The notes: a model not told the origin generated them from the sequence alone. A DNA stretch of 64,000 nucleotides from Nitrososphaerales archaeon (GCA_030041355.1 JASHNZ010000058.1:1-64000); one strand, 5' to 3'. Positions 53,292 through 62,846 are shown, counted from the stretch's first letter. Numbers and translations are program-made.

Positions 53292-53951
53292 CTACCACAA
53301 ACGGCCAAACAGTGCAAAATAAATTCCAAAAGAAGACATGACAATTCCAGCGATTGTTGTGAAATAGTCCGAGAAATTGTATTTCAGGACGTACAACGAA
53401 GTTGGCCTCTTCGTCGCGCCATAAGCTCTTGAATCCATCGCTTCTGCCAGCTCTAAGCTTCGATTGACAGCCACTGCTATAAGAGGAACCAACAGAGGTA
53501 TCGTATTGCGCAACCTCTTCATTAGGTTCCCCTTTTCAAATTCCAGTCCCCTTGATTTTTGCGCATCCATTATTTGCAAAGCATCTAAGAAAAGCACCGG
53601 CACAAATCTAACTGCGATTACAAAGATCATTACGAGATCCGGTGGCAGATGAAACCATCGCATGACCTGTTCAAGCTCATCGGGAGTGGTGGTGAGGAAA
53701 AAAAGAGAACTCGAAGCGATTACCGCGAACAACCTTAATGCCAAATTCGTCGCCGTTAGCAGCCCGACCGGAAATACGTAATAGTTTAGCAAAAATGCAA
53801 TCAGCGCCAAAGGCGCAAAAAACGTCATCGACTTGCCGAATCGCTTGACGATCTTTGCAGCAAAAGTCAAAGCTATTGTAAAAGTTATTAGCACGATCAG
53901 CACTTCGATATGGCTCACCAAAGAGACCACGAAAATCGCACTCGCAAGCAA
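53292..53951 (-). CDS. ecfT: ECF transporter transmembrane component (EcfT)
   Basis: 219 residues from the TTG at 53951, with five or six helices and the coupling-helix segments MDAQKSRGLEF (near 130) and MDSRAYG (near 172), each with the Ala-Arg/Ser-Arg-Gly type motif contacting the ATPases. The usual EcfT opening, VRGRTVIHKLDPRARLLL, is encoded just upstream in frame (about 54000-53950), but no ATG, GTG or TTG precedes it before TGA 54057-54059. An ATG in another frame at 54024 suggests a frameshift or a non-canonical start. Confidence 0.88.
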   Translation of the reverse strand: MLASAIFVVSLVSHIEVLIVLITFTIALTFAAKIVKRFGKSMTFFAPLALIAFLLNYYVFPVGLLTATNLALRLFAVIASSSLFFLTTTPDELEQVMRWFHLPPDLVMIFVIAVRFVPVLFLDALQIMDAQKSRGLEFEKGNLMKRLRNTIPLLVPLIAVAVNRSLELAEAMDSRAYGATKRPTSLYVLKYNFSDYFTTIAGIVMSSFGIYFALFGRLW

Positions 53952-54036
53952 TAACCTCGCTCGCGGATCTAGCTTGTGAATGACTGTTCGGCCTCGTACG
54001 AATAAAAAGCCGGAAGCTACCCATTGCGTTTGACTA

Positions 54037-54912
54037 TCACTTCTCTTTAGCCGCTGTCATCTGTAGTCTAATCTTATCCCTGGCTTCAAATTCGTCTGCT
54101 GGAAATCTGCCCAAATCTCCAAGCTCAGTGAAAAGTTCAACCAGCTGGGGAGCAAGAATATTTGCGTGTGAAAAGCTCACGCGATCTCGTACAACCTGTT
54201 GAGCCGTCCCGTCAGCCAGAATCTTCCCTCCAGACATCAAAATCATTCTAGGTTGAAGGGGCCAAAGGAACTCCATGTCGTGGCTAACTAGGATAATTGT
54301 TTTTTGTTCCGAGAGAAGTAGTTTGACCAATTGAGCCAGCCTCTCCTTTTGTTCAGAGTCCTGACCCACAGTTGGTTCATCCAGAATTACTATATCGGGA
54401 TCCCAAGCCAAGACAAGGGCGTTGCATAATCGCTTCTTCTCTCCGCCGCTGAGCTCCATAGGAGCCCGGTTTGAATATTCAATGAGAGAAAAAGTGTTTA
54501 GGGCCCAGTCTGTTCTTTGTCTCACTAACTCATCATCGAATCCAAAGTTCCTTAACCCAAATTCTATTTCAGATTTGACACTCTGAGCAAATAGCTGATT
54601 GTTTGGATTTTGAAAAACAATGCCAACTCTTCTTGATAGCTTGGCGGCACTAGTGTTCTTCGTACTTTCGCCGAATACCTCAACTGATCCATGAGTTGGC
54701 TTGAGAATACCATTAATGTGCCTAACAAGTGTGCTCTTTCCTGCACCATTGGCGCCCAAGATTCCAACTAACTCACCTTTCTTGAATTCAACCGATATGC
54801 CTCTTAGTGCGGGGACACCGTTTGGATGCGAATAATCCACATTAGTGAATCGGACAACGGAATCTACATTTTCACTTAATGGAGCTGATTCAGCGATTTG
54901 TTCCAAATTCAT
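54037..54912 (-). CDS. ecfA: ECF transporter ATPase
   Basis: 291 residues. Walker A GANGAGKST (about 54-62), signature LSGGEKKRL near 156, Walker B IVILDEP near 174 and LVSHDMEF. The short N-terminal lead precedes VRFTNVDYSHPNG. One of two unlike ATPases of the importer; its start overlaps the end of the other by 23 bases. Confidence 0.92.
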   Translation of the reverse strand: MNLEQIAESAPLSENVDSVVRFTNVDYSHPNGVPALRGISVEFKKGELVGILGANGAGKSTLVRHINGILKPTHGSVEVFGESTKNTSAAKLSRRVGIVFQNPNNQLFAQSVKSEIEFGLRNFGFDDELVRQRTDWALNTFSLIEYSNRAPMELSGGEKKRLCNALVLAWDPDIVILDEPTVGQDSEQKERLAQLVKLLLSEQKTIILVSHDMEFLWPLQPRMILMSGGKILADGTAQQVVRDRVSFSHANILAPQLVELFTELGDLGRFPADEFEARDKIRLQMTAAKEK

Positions 54913-55822
54913 GTGATCCCTTCTGAAACACTCCTATTCTGGGAACTTGCTTTCGCAACTCGTGCGCGAGTTCGTGTGTCGTTAAGGGGTACGATTTTCC
55001 AGGTCCGGTTGCTCCAGGATCAAGTAATTTTGTGGTTCTAATGATAGTTGGCTCCGTCACTCCGTGGACCGAAAGGTTTGAGGAGTACATAACTTGGCGA
55101 GGTTCGCCATCAAAGACTATTTTTCCTTCATCTAAGACAATGATCCTATTTGCGATCTGGGAAACAAGATCAAGACGATGTTCAACTATTAAAATCGTGA
55201 TCCCAAGGTCATCGTGAAGATTCTTGATAATTCGAATGACATTGCTTGCTGTGTAAGGGTCTAGCAGGGAGGTAGGTTCGTCAAAGATCAATATCTTTTG
55301 TCCCATGATTATTGAGCCAGCTATGGCCACCCTTTGTTTTTGACCGTCGCTAAGCTCATGAGGGGCTCTCAGAGCCAAATCTCTGATTCCCAGTGTATTA
55401 AGAGCCCAGTCTACTTTCTCTCTAATGTCTGGTGTTTTGAACGAAAGATTTTCAAGACCGAAAGCGATGTCACGCTCGACAGAAAACATGAATATTTGGT
55501 TTTCTGGATTTTGAAATATGTAACCTACTTTTGTTGCGAGTTCACTCATTTTCGCGGAAAGAACTTCCAATCCATCCACTATCACTTTTCCGGAGTAATC
55601 ACCGGAGTGTTGGTGAGGTATTAGTCCGTTTATCGCACGGAGAAGAGTGCTCTTTCCAGAACCTGACTTACCGGCGATGACGACGACTTCTCCCTTTTGT
55701 ATCTCCAAATTTACATTATTTAGGACGTACCGAGAAGAGGCATAGTAACGGTAAGATAGAGCTCTGATGCTTATGAGTGACTCTGCTTGGCTAGACGGTG
55801 TGACTGATAGAACCTGACTCAA
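54890..55822 (-). CDS. ecfA: ECF transporter ATPase
   Basis: 310 residues. Walker A GKSGSGKST (about 51-59), signature LSDGQKQRV near 155 (Asp instead of the first Gly), Walker B ILIFDEP near 175, and VEHRLD. The C-terminal extension beyond residue 240 is longer than in the partner. The start overlaps the S-component gene by 32 bases. Confidence 0.92.
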   Translation of the reverse strand: MSQVLSVTPSSQAESLISIRALSYRYYASSRYVLNNVNLEIQKGEVVVIAGKSGSGKSTLLRAINGLIPHQHSGDYSGKVIVDGLEVLSAKMSELATKVGYIFQNPENQIFMFSVERDIAFGLENLSFKTPDIREKVDWALNTLGIRDLALRAPHELSDGQKQRVAIAGSIIMGQKILIFDEPTSLLDPYTASNVIRIIKNLHDDLGITILIVEHRLDLVSQIANRIIVLDEGKIVFDGEPRQVMYSSNLSVHGVTEPTIIRTTKLLDPGATGPGKSYPLTTHELAHELRKQVPRIGVFQKGSHEFGTNR

Positions 55823-56432
55823 ACCACGTCATACCATTCTTGCGTAGCATTTGCTTAACTTGAGGAAGCCCTATCAGAATATAGGTGGGAACAAAATCGA
55901 ATGGAATTTGAAGTACGTTGAAGACTGCTGTAAGCTCCAAGAGAAAGTAAAAATAACCAGAAGCTGGTATGTGAAAAGAAAATATAAGGAATGCTGCATT
56001 TGGCAATGTCATGACCGCAGATCGGAAGGATGCGGAAACAATAGAGCTTACCGCAAATTTTGCGTTCATGCTGGATTTCCTAAAGAGCTTCCATCCAATC
56101 CAAAGACCGGCAAGAGTCAGGCTCACGGACATGAATTTGAATAGTGGGCCGATCACAGGAGTAGTTGTTGGCAATAGATTGAGTGCAATCCATTCGATTA
56201 CTGCAACGGAAAAACCTGCGCGAGGCCCGATGATCAAGAAGCAGACTATGACGGGTATCTCCCCAAAATCAAACAACAAATAGTTCACAGGAGGAACAAA
56301 AGCAAGCTTAAGGAGCAGGTTAGAAAAAATCGTGAGAACGATCGAAAGCGCTCCAAAGAGACCTACTGTTGCTATCTCCCGGGTTCGAGGTATCTTATTC
56401 AAGGGTTTTGTCATGGTTGGTTGAGACGACAA
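55791..56432 (-). CDS. ECF transporter substrate-binding S component, RibU-like
   Basis: 213 residues and about six helices. LLFDFGEIPVIVCFLIIGPRAG (about 53-74) matches the conserved loop of S components, particularly of riboflavin-type RibU. The gene heads the S-A-A-T operon, which ends at a FAD-synthetase-type gene, so riboflavin is the best guess. A different vitamin is possible. Confidence 0.8.
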   Translation of the reverse strand: MSSQPTMTKPLNKIPRTREIATVGLFGALSIVLTIFSNLLLKLAFVPPVNYLLFDFGEIPVIVCFLIIGPRAGFSVAVIEWIALNLLPTTTPVIGPLFKFMSVSLTLAGLWIGWKLFRKSSMNAKFAVSSIVSASFRSAVMTLPNAAFLIFSFHIPASGYFYFLLELTAVFNVLQIPFDFVPTYILIGLPQVKQMLRKNGMTWFESGSISHTV

Positions 56433-56485
56433 GCCAAGTCCGAATCACCGGGTCGGCAATAATAAATTTATTGTAACTACCATGA

Positions 56486-57538
56486 TTATGGTAGAGCAAT
56501 TTTTAACTCCTCAACTATCCTCTGTCTGACAATAGCAGATGGCAACTTTCCCGATATTGAACCGGCCGTAGAATGTCCCCCGCCGGACATGCCGGTCTTG
56601 TCTGATATTTTCGAAAGGAGAACTCCCACATTGATTCCGGTTTCTCGATCGAAACGTTGAGAGGTTCGGACAGACGCTCTGGTTTCTTCGTCGTGCTCGC
56701 CGAACGCGATAGCGATGTCGGCTCCAATATCGATGAGTGTTCTAGCGGCAGCGGCTTGAAAGCTTGAGATCTCCGTTTCAGCTAGCAAATACTTGCCTAG
56801 CTCTTCGTAACGTAGCCTTTGTGCCGATTTGAGTCTCGCAATAATTTCGGAGCGATCTGGCCTCATCCTTAACAGTTCTTTAGCTTCACTGATCATAGCA
56901 CCTTTTCTTACTAGTTTGAGTGCGGCTTCAAGAGTTGATTGTGTGGCAATGCCAAGATGCTGCGAGTCATATAACAGACCCACCAACAGAACCTTTGATA
57001 GCTTTTCATCAAGAAGTTTCTCGGGAAAGGCAAGTGCAACTATTTCGCACGTTGAGGTTGCTTTACTATCTAGGAGAGAACCATCGAACAAATTCAATCT
57101 CCCTTTTGAATTTTCCTTCACTTCAGATCCCGAGCTGTGATGATCCAGAAGAAATTTTCTCGCTCTGCTCTTCCTAATGCTCGCAAGATATGGCTCGAGC
57201 AGTTCATCATCCCCAACATCCACAAAGAAAATGAATTCAGCTTTCTCAATTTCATTATCATTGATTTTTTCGTCATATGGGATCGAGAATTCCTTGCAAA
57301 TGTTTGCGGCGAGAACGCTTGCGCCTTGCGGCGTAACTATCTTGCAGAAAGATCTTTCGTTCTGTGATCTCTCTCCTGAGGCGAGACGGGCTATCGCATA
57401 AGCAGAACAGAGAGCATCAGGGTCTGCTTGCCTGTGGGTGAAGATCAGAACGGAGTGACTTTTCTTAGCCAGCCTCGCTGTTGACAGTAAGGGAGAGAAT
57501 CTTCGAGAAGGCACTTCTCTAACGGCTGCTTTCGGCAA
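56486..57538 (-). CDS. DHH/DHHA1 phosphoesterase (RecJ/nanoRNase-like)
   Basis: 350 residues. The DHH domain has IFTHRQADPDALCSAYAIAR (about 31-50) with the metal residues, FVDVGDD and LLDHHSSG near 133. The DHHA1 domain has MSGGGHSTAGSISG near 316. It is a Mn-dependent exonuclease or oligonucleotide/cyclic dinucleotide hydrolase; which one cannot be told. Confidence 0.88.
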   Translation of the reverse strand: MPKAAVREVPSRRFSPLLSTARLAKKSHSVLIFTHRQADPDALCSAYAIARLASGERSQNERSFCKIVTPQGASVLAANICKEFSIPYDEKINDNEIEKAEFIFFVDVGDDELLEPYLASIRKSRARKFLLDHHSSGSEVKENSKGRLNLFDGSLLDSKATSTCEIVALAFPEKLLDEKLSKVLLVGLLYDSQHLGIATQSTLEAALKLVRKGAMISEAKELLRMRPDRSEIIARLKSAQRLRYEELGKYLLAETEISSFQAAAARTLIDIGADIAIAFGEHDEETRASVRTSQRFDRETGINVGVLLSKISDKTGMSGGGHSTAGSISGKLPSAIVRQRIVEELKIALP

Positions 57539-57604
57539 ATCTGTTTTTTAGCTCTCTTTGATTGCCGTTTTTGAGAGCATAAGCAATTCTTATGATTTCG
57601 AGGT

Positions 57605-57991
57605 CTAAGAATTCGAAGGAAGATTGGCGGCACCTAAGTTTCTTCCTTTGAGCCCTTCTTGGATTTTTCCTTCCAGTTCTTTGGCGCTTTCTCTGACCCT
57701 CTGCTCTTGTTTTGCGAGCACCGCCGAACGAGTACTCGATAACTCCTTCCTTTCGTCCAGTTCTTTAATGAGGTCATCCTTCTTGGCTCTTACTAGAAGG
57801 TTGCCAGCGCTCTTGTACACGGCATCTGTGTCCGAGGCTTTTTTGAGTTGTTCAAGCGCTCTCTCGACTTCGGTGGACTCCAAATCGACCTGTTGTTTTT
57901 GCATCATGATCGCTTGCAGGTTCTGCTGCAGTTGTTCATACCGAGCGAGCTGCTCGCGTAGATAGGGTGGAATTTCTTCTGAACTACTCAA
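57605..57991 (-). CDS. pfdB: Prefoldin beta subunit
   Basis: This 128-residue chaperone subunit has two coiled-coil helices (LARYEQLQQNLQAIMMQKQQ and KQEQRVRESAKELEGKIQ) around a beta hairpin (AVYKSAGNLLV). Prefoldin carries unfolded proteins to the thermosome. It is last in the proteasome-exosome superoperon. Confidence 0.93.
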   Translation of the reverse strand: MSSSEEIPPYLREQLARYEQLQQNLQAIMMQKQQVDLESTEVERALEQLKKASDTDAVYKSAGNLLVRAKKDDLIKELDERKELSSTRSAVLAKQEQRVRESAKELEGKIQEGLKGRNLGAANLPSNS

Positions 57992-58064
57992 TTCGATTTC
58001 CTTTAATCGAAATTGGATTTCGGTCGAGCGATTTTTCAGTCTTTCCGTGATCTAGGAAGACGAT

Positions 58065-58361
58065 CTACTTTTTTACTGCATTTAGAGCTTTTGCCGCTGA
58101 ACTAACGAGTCTTAAATTCGTGTTTGTTGAAGCTCTAAGTGAAACTACGTCATTCGCCGCAAAGTGCAGCAAGAGATGATTAGATCCCTTGTTTCTTGTC
58201 ACTTTAGCTTTCAAAGTGCACTTGCTTTTGGATCTTGTTTCCGGAAGAATAGCCTGTTCAATTGCTGTGATTTCTCTTTCATTTTCTGAACTGTAATCAA
58301 GGTCCAGCACAGCCCCTTGCACGATTTTTTCCTTAAAGAACTGGTCAGAAGCTCTGCGCAA
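58065..58361 (-). CDS. pcc1: KEOPS complex subunit Pcc1
   Basis: 98 residues, start TTG. The C-terminal HFAANDVVSLRASTNTNLRLV is the Pcc1 signature, and LKAKVTRNKGSNHLLLHF gives the preceding strands. KEOPS makes threonylcarbamoyl-adenosine 37 in tRNA; Pcc1 is the dimerisation subunit. Located between L37Ae and prefoldin beta, as in other archaea. Confidence 0.85.
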   Translation of the reverse strand: MRRASDQFFKEKIVQGAVLDLDYSSENEREITAIEQAILPETRSKSKCTLKAKVTRNKGSNHLLLHFAANDVVSLRASTNTNLRLVSSAAKALNAVKK

Positions 58362-58418
58362 TGTTACGTTCGCGATTTAGCAAATCGAAGATACGAGCGA
58401 AGGATGAAATGAGCTCTC

Positions 58419-58661
58419 TTACTTCAGGAAAGATGCAGGAATATCGAAGGCCTCTCCAGCAATTGTGAACTTGCAAGTCCGACACCGCCAAATCCCCGCA
58501 CTCTCTCTCCGAAATCGGGTTGACCCACAGGAAGGACATCGCCTCGTGCGCTTGAGCGAACTCATAATGCGGCTGTACCTCTTGCGCACGGTTGAGCCGT
58601 ATTTAGATCCTAGACCTTTGAGACTTCCGCGGTCTGACGAGCTATTGGACATAACCGGCAC
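58419..58661 (-). CDS. rpl37ae: Ribosomal protein L37Ae
   Basis: 80 residues. The zinc ribbon has CPSC and CRTC (C43, C46, C60, C63), with basic flanks RKRYSRIMSSLKRTRRC and FRRESAGIWRC. The start overlaps the end of rrp42 by 20 bases; a later ATG at 58652 is possible. Confidence 0.93.
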   Translation of the reverse strand: MPVMSNSSSDRGSLKGLGSKYGSTVRKRYSRIMSSLKRTRRCPSCGSTRFRRESAGIWRCRTCKFTIAGEAFDIPASFLK

Positions 58662-59469
58662 CCTGTTTTACTATCGCCCTAACTTGTTCTCCTTTAAGCT
58701 TAGCGGTACTTGCTGCCAAAGTTATTTGGTCAACGGACAATGAACCTGACAGTCCTTTCTGACCGGCACAGATGTTCCCTCGGTCGTCTGTAACAAAAGT
58801 AATCCTTGCATCCATCACAGCTTCTTCCTCCGCTGTCGGATCGAGGACCAGATAATCCCCGATTCTCGCCATGGTCACCGCTAGTGGTATGGTCTGTATC
58901 GGTAGGCGGATTTTTTCTTCAGTCTTCTTTGGTTCCTCGCCTTCCTTCATTTCGTATTTAGGTACATTGGTGGTTAGCAGCGCAGCAACAGTCGCCGCCG
59001 ATACAGCGTCGAACAAATTTCCGTCTACATTGAGAATGCTCACGTCCACAAAGACAGCATAGACCCACTTGCCCTCCCGAAGAACGAGCTTTCCGACATC
59101 AATCATCCCTGATTCTCTTACTCCACGATCTGTGACCCGAGCTAGTTCTATCGTGCTCTCATCTGGTGGACCTGGCTCGGCATAGGGGGATGCGAGAGGA
59201 AGAACTTCAGCACTCACAACTAACAAGCCTTTATCTGGAGTGTCGGGAAACGGTGTTCCCAAGCTCACTTTTACTCCGGCGATCACCTCGGTATTTCCTA
59301 GCATAACTCTTGCAGAGCCTTCTGCCTTTTCGATGACATTAGAGAAGACTTTCAGTTCTCTCGCTTCAAGCAATCCTCTTCCGTCAAGTCTCTTGCCCTT
59401 CGCAAGGAGCTCATTCATTTGACCTCGTTTTAGCTGCTCTACAACGAGGGTTTTCTTCACAGCGGACAT
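58642..59469 (-). CDS. rrp42: Exosome core subunit Rrp42
   Basis: 275 residues of the RNase PH fold. KRLDGRGLLEARELKVFSN near residue 27 and the conserved VTDRGVRESGMIDVGKLVL near 108 mark it as the non-catalytic ring subunit. It pairs with Rrp41 in the hexameric ring that degrades or adds 3' tails to RNA. A ten-base gap separates it from rrp41. Confidence 0.95.
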   Translation of the reverse strand: MSAVKKTLVVEQLKRGQMNELLAKGKRLDGRGLLEARELKVFSNVIEKAEGSARVMLGNTEVIAGVKVSLGTPFPDTPDKGLLVVSAEVLPLASPYAEPGPPDESTIELARVTDRGVRESGMIDVGKLVLREGKWVYAVFVDVSILNVDGNLFDAVSAATVAALLTTNVPKYEMKEGEEPKKTEEKIRLPIQTIPLAVTMARIGDYLVLDPTAEEEAVMDARITFVTDDRGNICAGQKGLSGSLSVDQITLAASTAKLKGEQVRAIVKQGAGYVQ

Positions 59470-59478
59470 TTGAGTTCG

Positions 59479-60234
59479 TCACAGACCTCCATCAGAGTTT
59501 CCACCATTATTTCCAAAATACTTTCCAATCAACGCTTCTCTTTGGAGTTGATAGACCCTCCTGCATCCATCGAGCGCAAAATTGAATGCCTTATGGAATT
59601 CCTCATCATTTAGCTGTCCGTCAAGCTGAAGCAGTGTTACTTGGCTAGACATCGGCATAATGGCGATGGGCAGATCAGCTTGGCCTTCTTTATCTTCGGT
59701 GTCATCAACATCCATCACGATTTGGCCCGCGACTTTACCAGCTGCACAAGCCGAAACGAGGTCGCGCATATTAATTCCGGCGTCAGCAAGAGCAACAGAC
59801 GCAGCTGATATCCCCGCGCATCTTGAACCCCCATCCGATTGAAGAACTTCGACAAACACGTCTATCGCAGTTCTGGGGTAATCTTCGAGCATAAGTGCTG
59901 GCTCGAGTGCTTCTCTGATCACTTTGGAGATTTCGATTTCGCGGCGGGACGGGGCCGGATTCTTCCTCTCTTCCGTAGAGAAAGGTGACATGTGATATCT
60001 ACACCTGAGAACGCTCTTATCGGGAAGAGCGCTATGTTTAGGATGAACTTCCTTAGGCCCGTAAACGGCTGCCATAATCTTGTTTTTCCCGAATTGTATG
60101 TAGGCTGAGCCGTCAGCGTTTCGAAGTATGCCAACCTCGATTCTTATCGGCCGCAATTCATCAATTCTGCGCCCATCTAATCTTAAGCCCTGTTCGTTGA
60201 TCAGAGCCGCGCTGTCTCCACCTGCTTTACCCAA
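59479..60234 (-). CDS. rrp41: Exosome catalytic subunit Rrp41
   Basis: 251 residues of the RNase PH fold. [18 protein letters not shown] (about 17), [22 protein letters not shown] and [18 protein letters not shown] (about 128) carry the phosphate site and the RNA arginines. [12 protein letters not shown] near 175 has the catalytic aspartates. It phosphorolyses RNA from the 3' end. Confidence 0.95.
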   Translation of the reverse strand: MGKAGGDSAALINEQGLRLDGRRIDELRPIRIEVGILRNADGSAYIQFGKNKIMAAVYGPKEVHPKHSALPDKSVLRCRYHMSPFSTEERKNPAPSRREIEISKVIREALEPALMLEDYPRTAIDVFVEVLQSDGGSRCAGISAASVALADAGINMRDLVSACAAGKVAGQIVMDVDDTEDKEGQADLPIAIMPMSSQVTLLQLDGQLNDEEFHKAFNFALDGCRRVYQLQREALIGKYFGNNGGNSDGGL

Positions 60235-60256
60235 CTGTTTTTCTCACACTTCTCTC

Positions 60257-61081
60257 TTAATTTCCCTCATTACTTTCTGCTGAATTCATTTCGGAATCAG
60301 AAGATTCCTTGACCTCGCCCTCGGCCGGAGGAGTTTTTTCGGATGTTTGAGTGTCGGAGGCTTGCTCTGTCGTCGTTGGAGATTCCTGAAGACCTTGTTC
60401 TACAGAAGGCATTGCTACTCCGAGGACTCGTGAAACACGTTCTGTCAAATCAGGAGAATGAGCCTGTTCTTCGACGAGATTAACGGCCTTGACTGCCTTT
60501 AACACATCCTCGGACGCACCGACCACGACTACCACGCCATTTTGTCCGATTAGCATCCTGCAGTTTGAGCCTTGCTCTATGGCCCTTATCATTGAACCTT
60601 TCTTCCCGATCAACCGAGGTACCTTAGCAGGAGATATTTTCACCGTCTGACCTCTAGGTATCCTTCCAAGTCCAGGGCCGGAAATGGAAAGAAGAGGGTC
60701 GCGAGTTCTGTCGAAGGCAATGACTTTTGCCGCAATCATGTCGGCGACAGCTAATCTATCAGTTAGAGAGTCTTTTGCAGGCGAGTAATCTCTTCCAAAA
60801 ACAGATTGAGCTGGCAGAATTCCGAAGAAGCATGAGTTAATGTCCGCCTCCCACGCAAAGGCAGAGTAGTCAATTATCTTACCGACCACTAAATCATCAA
60901 CTCGAGGAATATACGGGCCCGAGAGAGGGACCACTCTCACAGAATCGTGAGCCACTTCCGCCATTCCTACCCGTGTAGAGACAATTTTATCTCCAACCCG
61001 CATAACATTTGTTTCAGCTCTTAAGTTCCCGCGACCAACTACCTCGCCAGGAATTACGAATCTTCTCTTCAGATCTGGCAC
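60257..61081 (-). CDS. rrp4: Exosome cap subunit Rrp4
   Basis: 274 residues. N-terminal RRFVIPGEVVGRGN, S1 domain about 62-135 (VGKIIDYSAFAWEADIN), and a KH domain with VPRLIGKKGSMIRAIEQ near 155. A Pro/Glu/Ser-rich tail of about 60 residues extends beyond the fold. It forms the RNA entry cap with Csl4. Confidence 0.94.
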   Translation of the reverse strand: MPDLKRRFVIPGEVVGRGNLRAETNVMRVGDKIVSTRVGMAEVAHDSVRVVPLSGPYIPRVDDLVVGKIIDYSAFAWEADINSCFFGILPAQSVFGRDYSPAKDSLTDRLAVADMIAAKVIAFDRTRDPLLSISGPGLGRIPRGQTVKISPAKVPRLIGKKGSMIRAIEQGSNCRMLIGQNGVVVVVGASEDVLKAVKAVNLVEEQAHSPDLTERVSRVLGVAMPSVEQGLQESPTTTEQASDTQTSEKTPPAEGEVKESSDSEMNSAESNEGN

Positions 61082-61130
61082 GAATTTCTCACTCAGTTTT
61101 TAACTCAGACTTTGCATGCCGTAACAATGA

Positions 61131-61820
61131 TCACCGAATAATGGAAGCTTGCGCTGTACCCTTAGTTAACGAGCCTAGCCTGTCTAGTAAGCTGGTATGG
61201 ACTCCAGCCGGTATTTCAATTATTATGGTCAGACTTCCATCAACACCCCAATCTTCCTTAACTATGTCACCAACACCTTTTAGAGCTCCAAAGGACTGCG
61301 CCGAAAATTGCGCTGGTACTTTGACCAACAATCTAATTTTCTCAGATTTTAAAGGGAGAATGGGACGGAGCTGTTCAGTGACCAGTTTTGTTTGATCAGC
61401 AACATCTTTGAAAGGATCAATGGATATTCTGATTTCGGCCATAGCTTGCTCTATTCTAAGCGGGGGATGGGGCAGACCCGTTCGAGGATCAATGTAGTTT
61501 CGAGCTATTGCAGAAACGATTTGCTTTCGCTTTTCTTCAATCAATCTCCTGCGTTGCTCAGTTGTTAGATTCAAATCACCTCGACGAAGAATTGTTTCAG
61601 CGATTTTAAGAAAATCATCAGTCTTGAAATATTTCGTAAGCTTTTCCTCAGGGACTCTCAGTCCCTTGTTCGCATCCGAATAGACCTCATCTACGGCAAC
61701 TATCTGAGAAACTTCAACATGCCTTCCGAATTTGAAGTCGAGGGCGGGATCAGGATGAACCAGTATCTCAAAATGTTCTCCTTCGATAGAGAGTCTTACC
61801 GTTGAGAACTTTGTTGACAA
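61131..61820 (-). CDS. sdo1: Ribosome maturation protein SBDS/Sdo1
   Basis: 229 residues, start TTG. The FYSH domain has FEILVHPDPALDFKFG (about 18-33). The central domain holds GDLNLTTEQRRRLIEEKRKQIV near 85-106 and NYIDPRTGLPHPPLRIEQAM near 111. The C-terminal ferredoxin-like part follows. It releases the anti-association factor aIF6 from the large subunit. It lies between psmA and rrp4 as in most archaea. Confidence 0.95.
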   Translation of the reverse strand: MSTKFSTVRLSIEGEHFEILVHPDPALDFKFGRHVEVSQIVAVDEVYSDANKGLRVPEEKLTKYFKTDDFLKIAETILRRGDLNLTTEQRRRLIEEKRKQIVSAIARNYIDPRTGLPHPPLRIEQAMAEIRISIDPFKDVADQTKLVTEQLRPILPLKSEKIRLLVKVPAQFSAQSFGALKGVGDIVKEDWGVDGSLTIIIEIPAGVHTSLLDRLGSLTKGTAQASIIR

Positions 61821-61953
61821 TGAAATTCAGGATCCAGGGATTTCGGACGAAGCTTCACTAACTTGCAGATCTGTCGTTATTCTAAAACATGACGTTAAGG
61901 CGGCGCAGGTCACAATATTTCCTGCTTTCTCACCTTATATGTAGGAATCTTTT

Positions 61954-62697
61954 CTACGCTTGTGGGGGCTGCTTGGAGGCCCTGCTCTTTGCTCTTTCCG
62001 CATACTTGTCTATTTCGTCGTCACCTAGCCTTCTCATTTGTCTAGTGTCATTGGGAATCATAGCCATTTTTATGTGGCGTGTCCCGATCTTGTCTTCGCT
62101 AACCAGATAGATCGACTCGACTGCGAGTGTTAAAGCATCGTCGACACTAATGTCATCTTTGTATTTCTGTTCGAGATATTCTCCCACTTGGTCCGAGCCG
62201 GCCCCTATCGCGATTGCGTAATATCCAACGTAGGTACCGCTAGGATCGGTTAAGAAAAGTTCTGGCCCGTTAGAATCAACACCAGCTATGATTAGCGAAA
62301 CACCAAATGGCCTAACACCAGCGTATTGCGTGTATTGTTGCGACATGTCTGACAGTTTTTTTGCAACTGTCTCAACGTCTACTGGCTCGTCATAAACGAG
62401 TCTGTTGCTCTGCGCGACAATTCGAGCCTGGTCAACTTGGACTCGGGCATCCGGGATATACCCTGCTGCAGCAACGCCGAGATGATCATCCACTTGGAAT
62501 ATCTTCTGAGTCTCGCCAGGAGTTTGAAGTTTTCTCGGACGTTCTTCGACAGCGAGTATGACGCCCAACTTAGTCTTAACTCCCACGGCTAGAGTTCCGC
62601 GTCTGACCGTTTCTATGGCGTATTCTACTTGGTATAATCGCCCATCAGGAGAAAACACCGTAATTGCTCTATCATAGCCAGCTGCAGCGGGAAACAT
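61954..62697 (-). CDS. psmA: Proteasome subunit alpha
   Basis: 247 residues. The alpha N-terminal helix and YDRAITVFSPDGRLYQVEYAIE (about 8-29) are diagnostic, with GTLAVGVKTKLGVILAV and IAGVDSNGPELFLTDPSG. The C-terminus ends in AKSRASKQPPQA and lacks a clear HbYX-type tail, as expected for the alpha ring. It heads the superoperon psmA-sdo1-rrp4-rrp41-rrp42-L37Ae-pcc1-pfdB. Confidence 0.96.
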   Translation of the reverse strand: MFPAAAGYDRAITVFSPDGRLYQVEYAIETVRRGTLAVGVKTKLGVILAVEERPRKLQTPGETQKIFQVDDHLGVAAAGYIPDARVQVDQARIVAQSNRLVYDEPVDVETVAKKLSDMSQQYTQYAGVRPFGVSLIIAGVDSNGPELFLTDPSGTYVGYYAIAIGAGSDQVGEYLEQKYKDDISVDDALTLAVESIYLVSEDKIGTRHIKMAMIPNDTRQMRRLGDDEIDKYAERAKSRASKQPPQA

Positions 62698-62735
62698 TCA
62701 AACAAAAACCTCGGCCAAAAGTTCGGTGGTCGCGG

Positions 62736-62746
62736 ATTTAAGTATT
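62736..62746 (-). promoter_or_regulatory. Predicted TATA box of the proteasome-exosome superoperon
   Basis: The minus strand reads ATACTTAAATC about 43 bases before the psmA ATG, leaving a leader of about 15-20 bases. Confidence 0.4.
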
Positions 62747-62846
62747 ACACGGAGAAACAGTGAAACATGGTACCCATCGAGATTTTGTTCGAAAATATTC
62801 GCGTACGATAATTGCCTCGACTCTCCCAGTTATAGCTTGATAGAAC

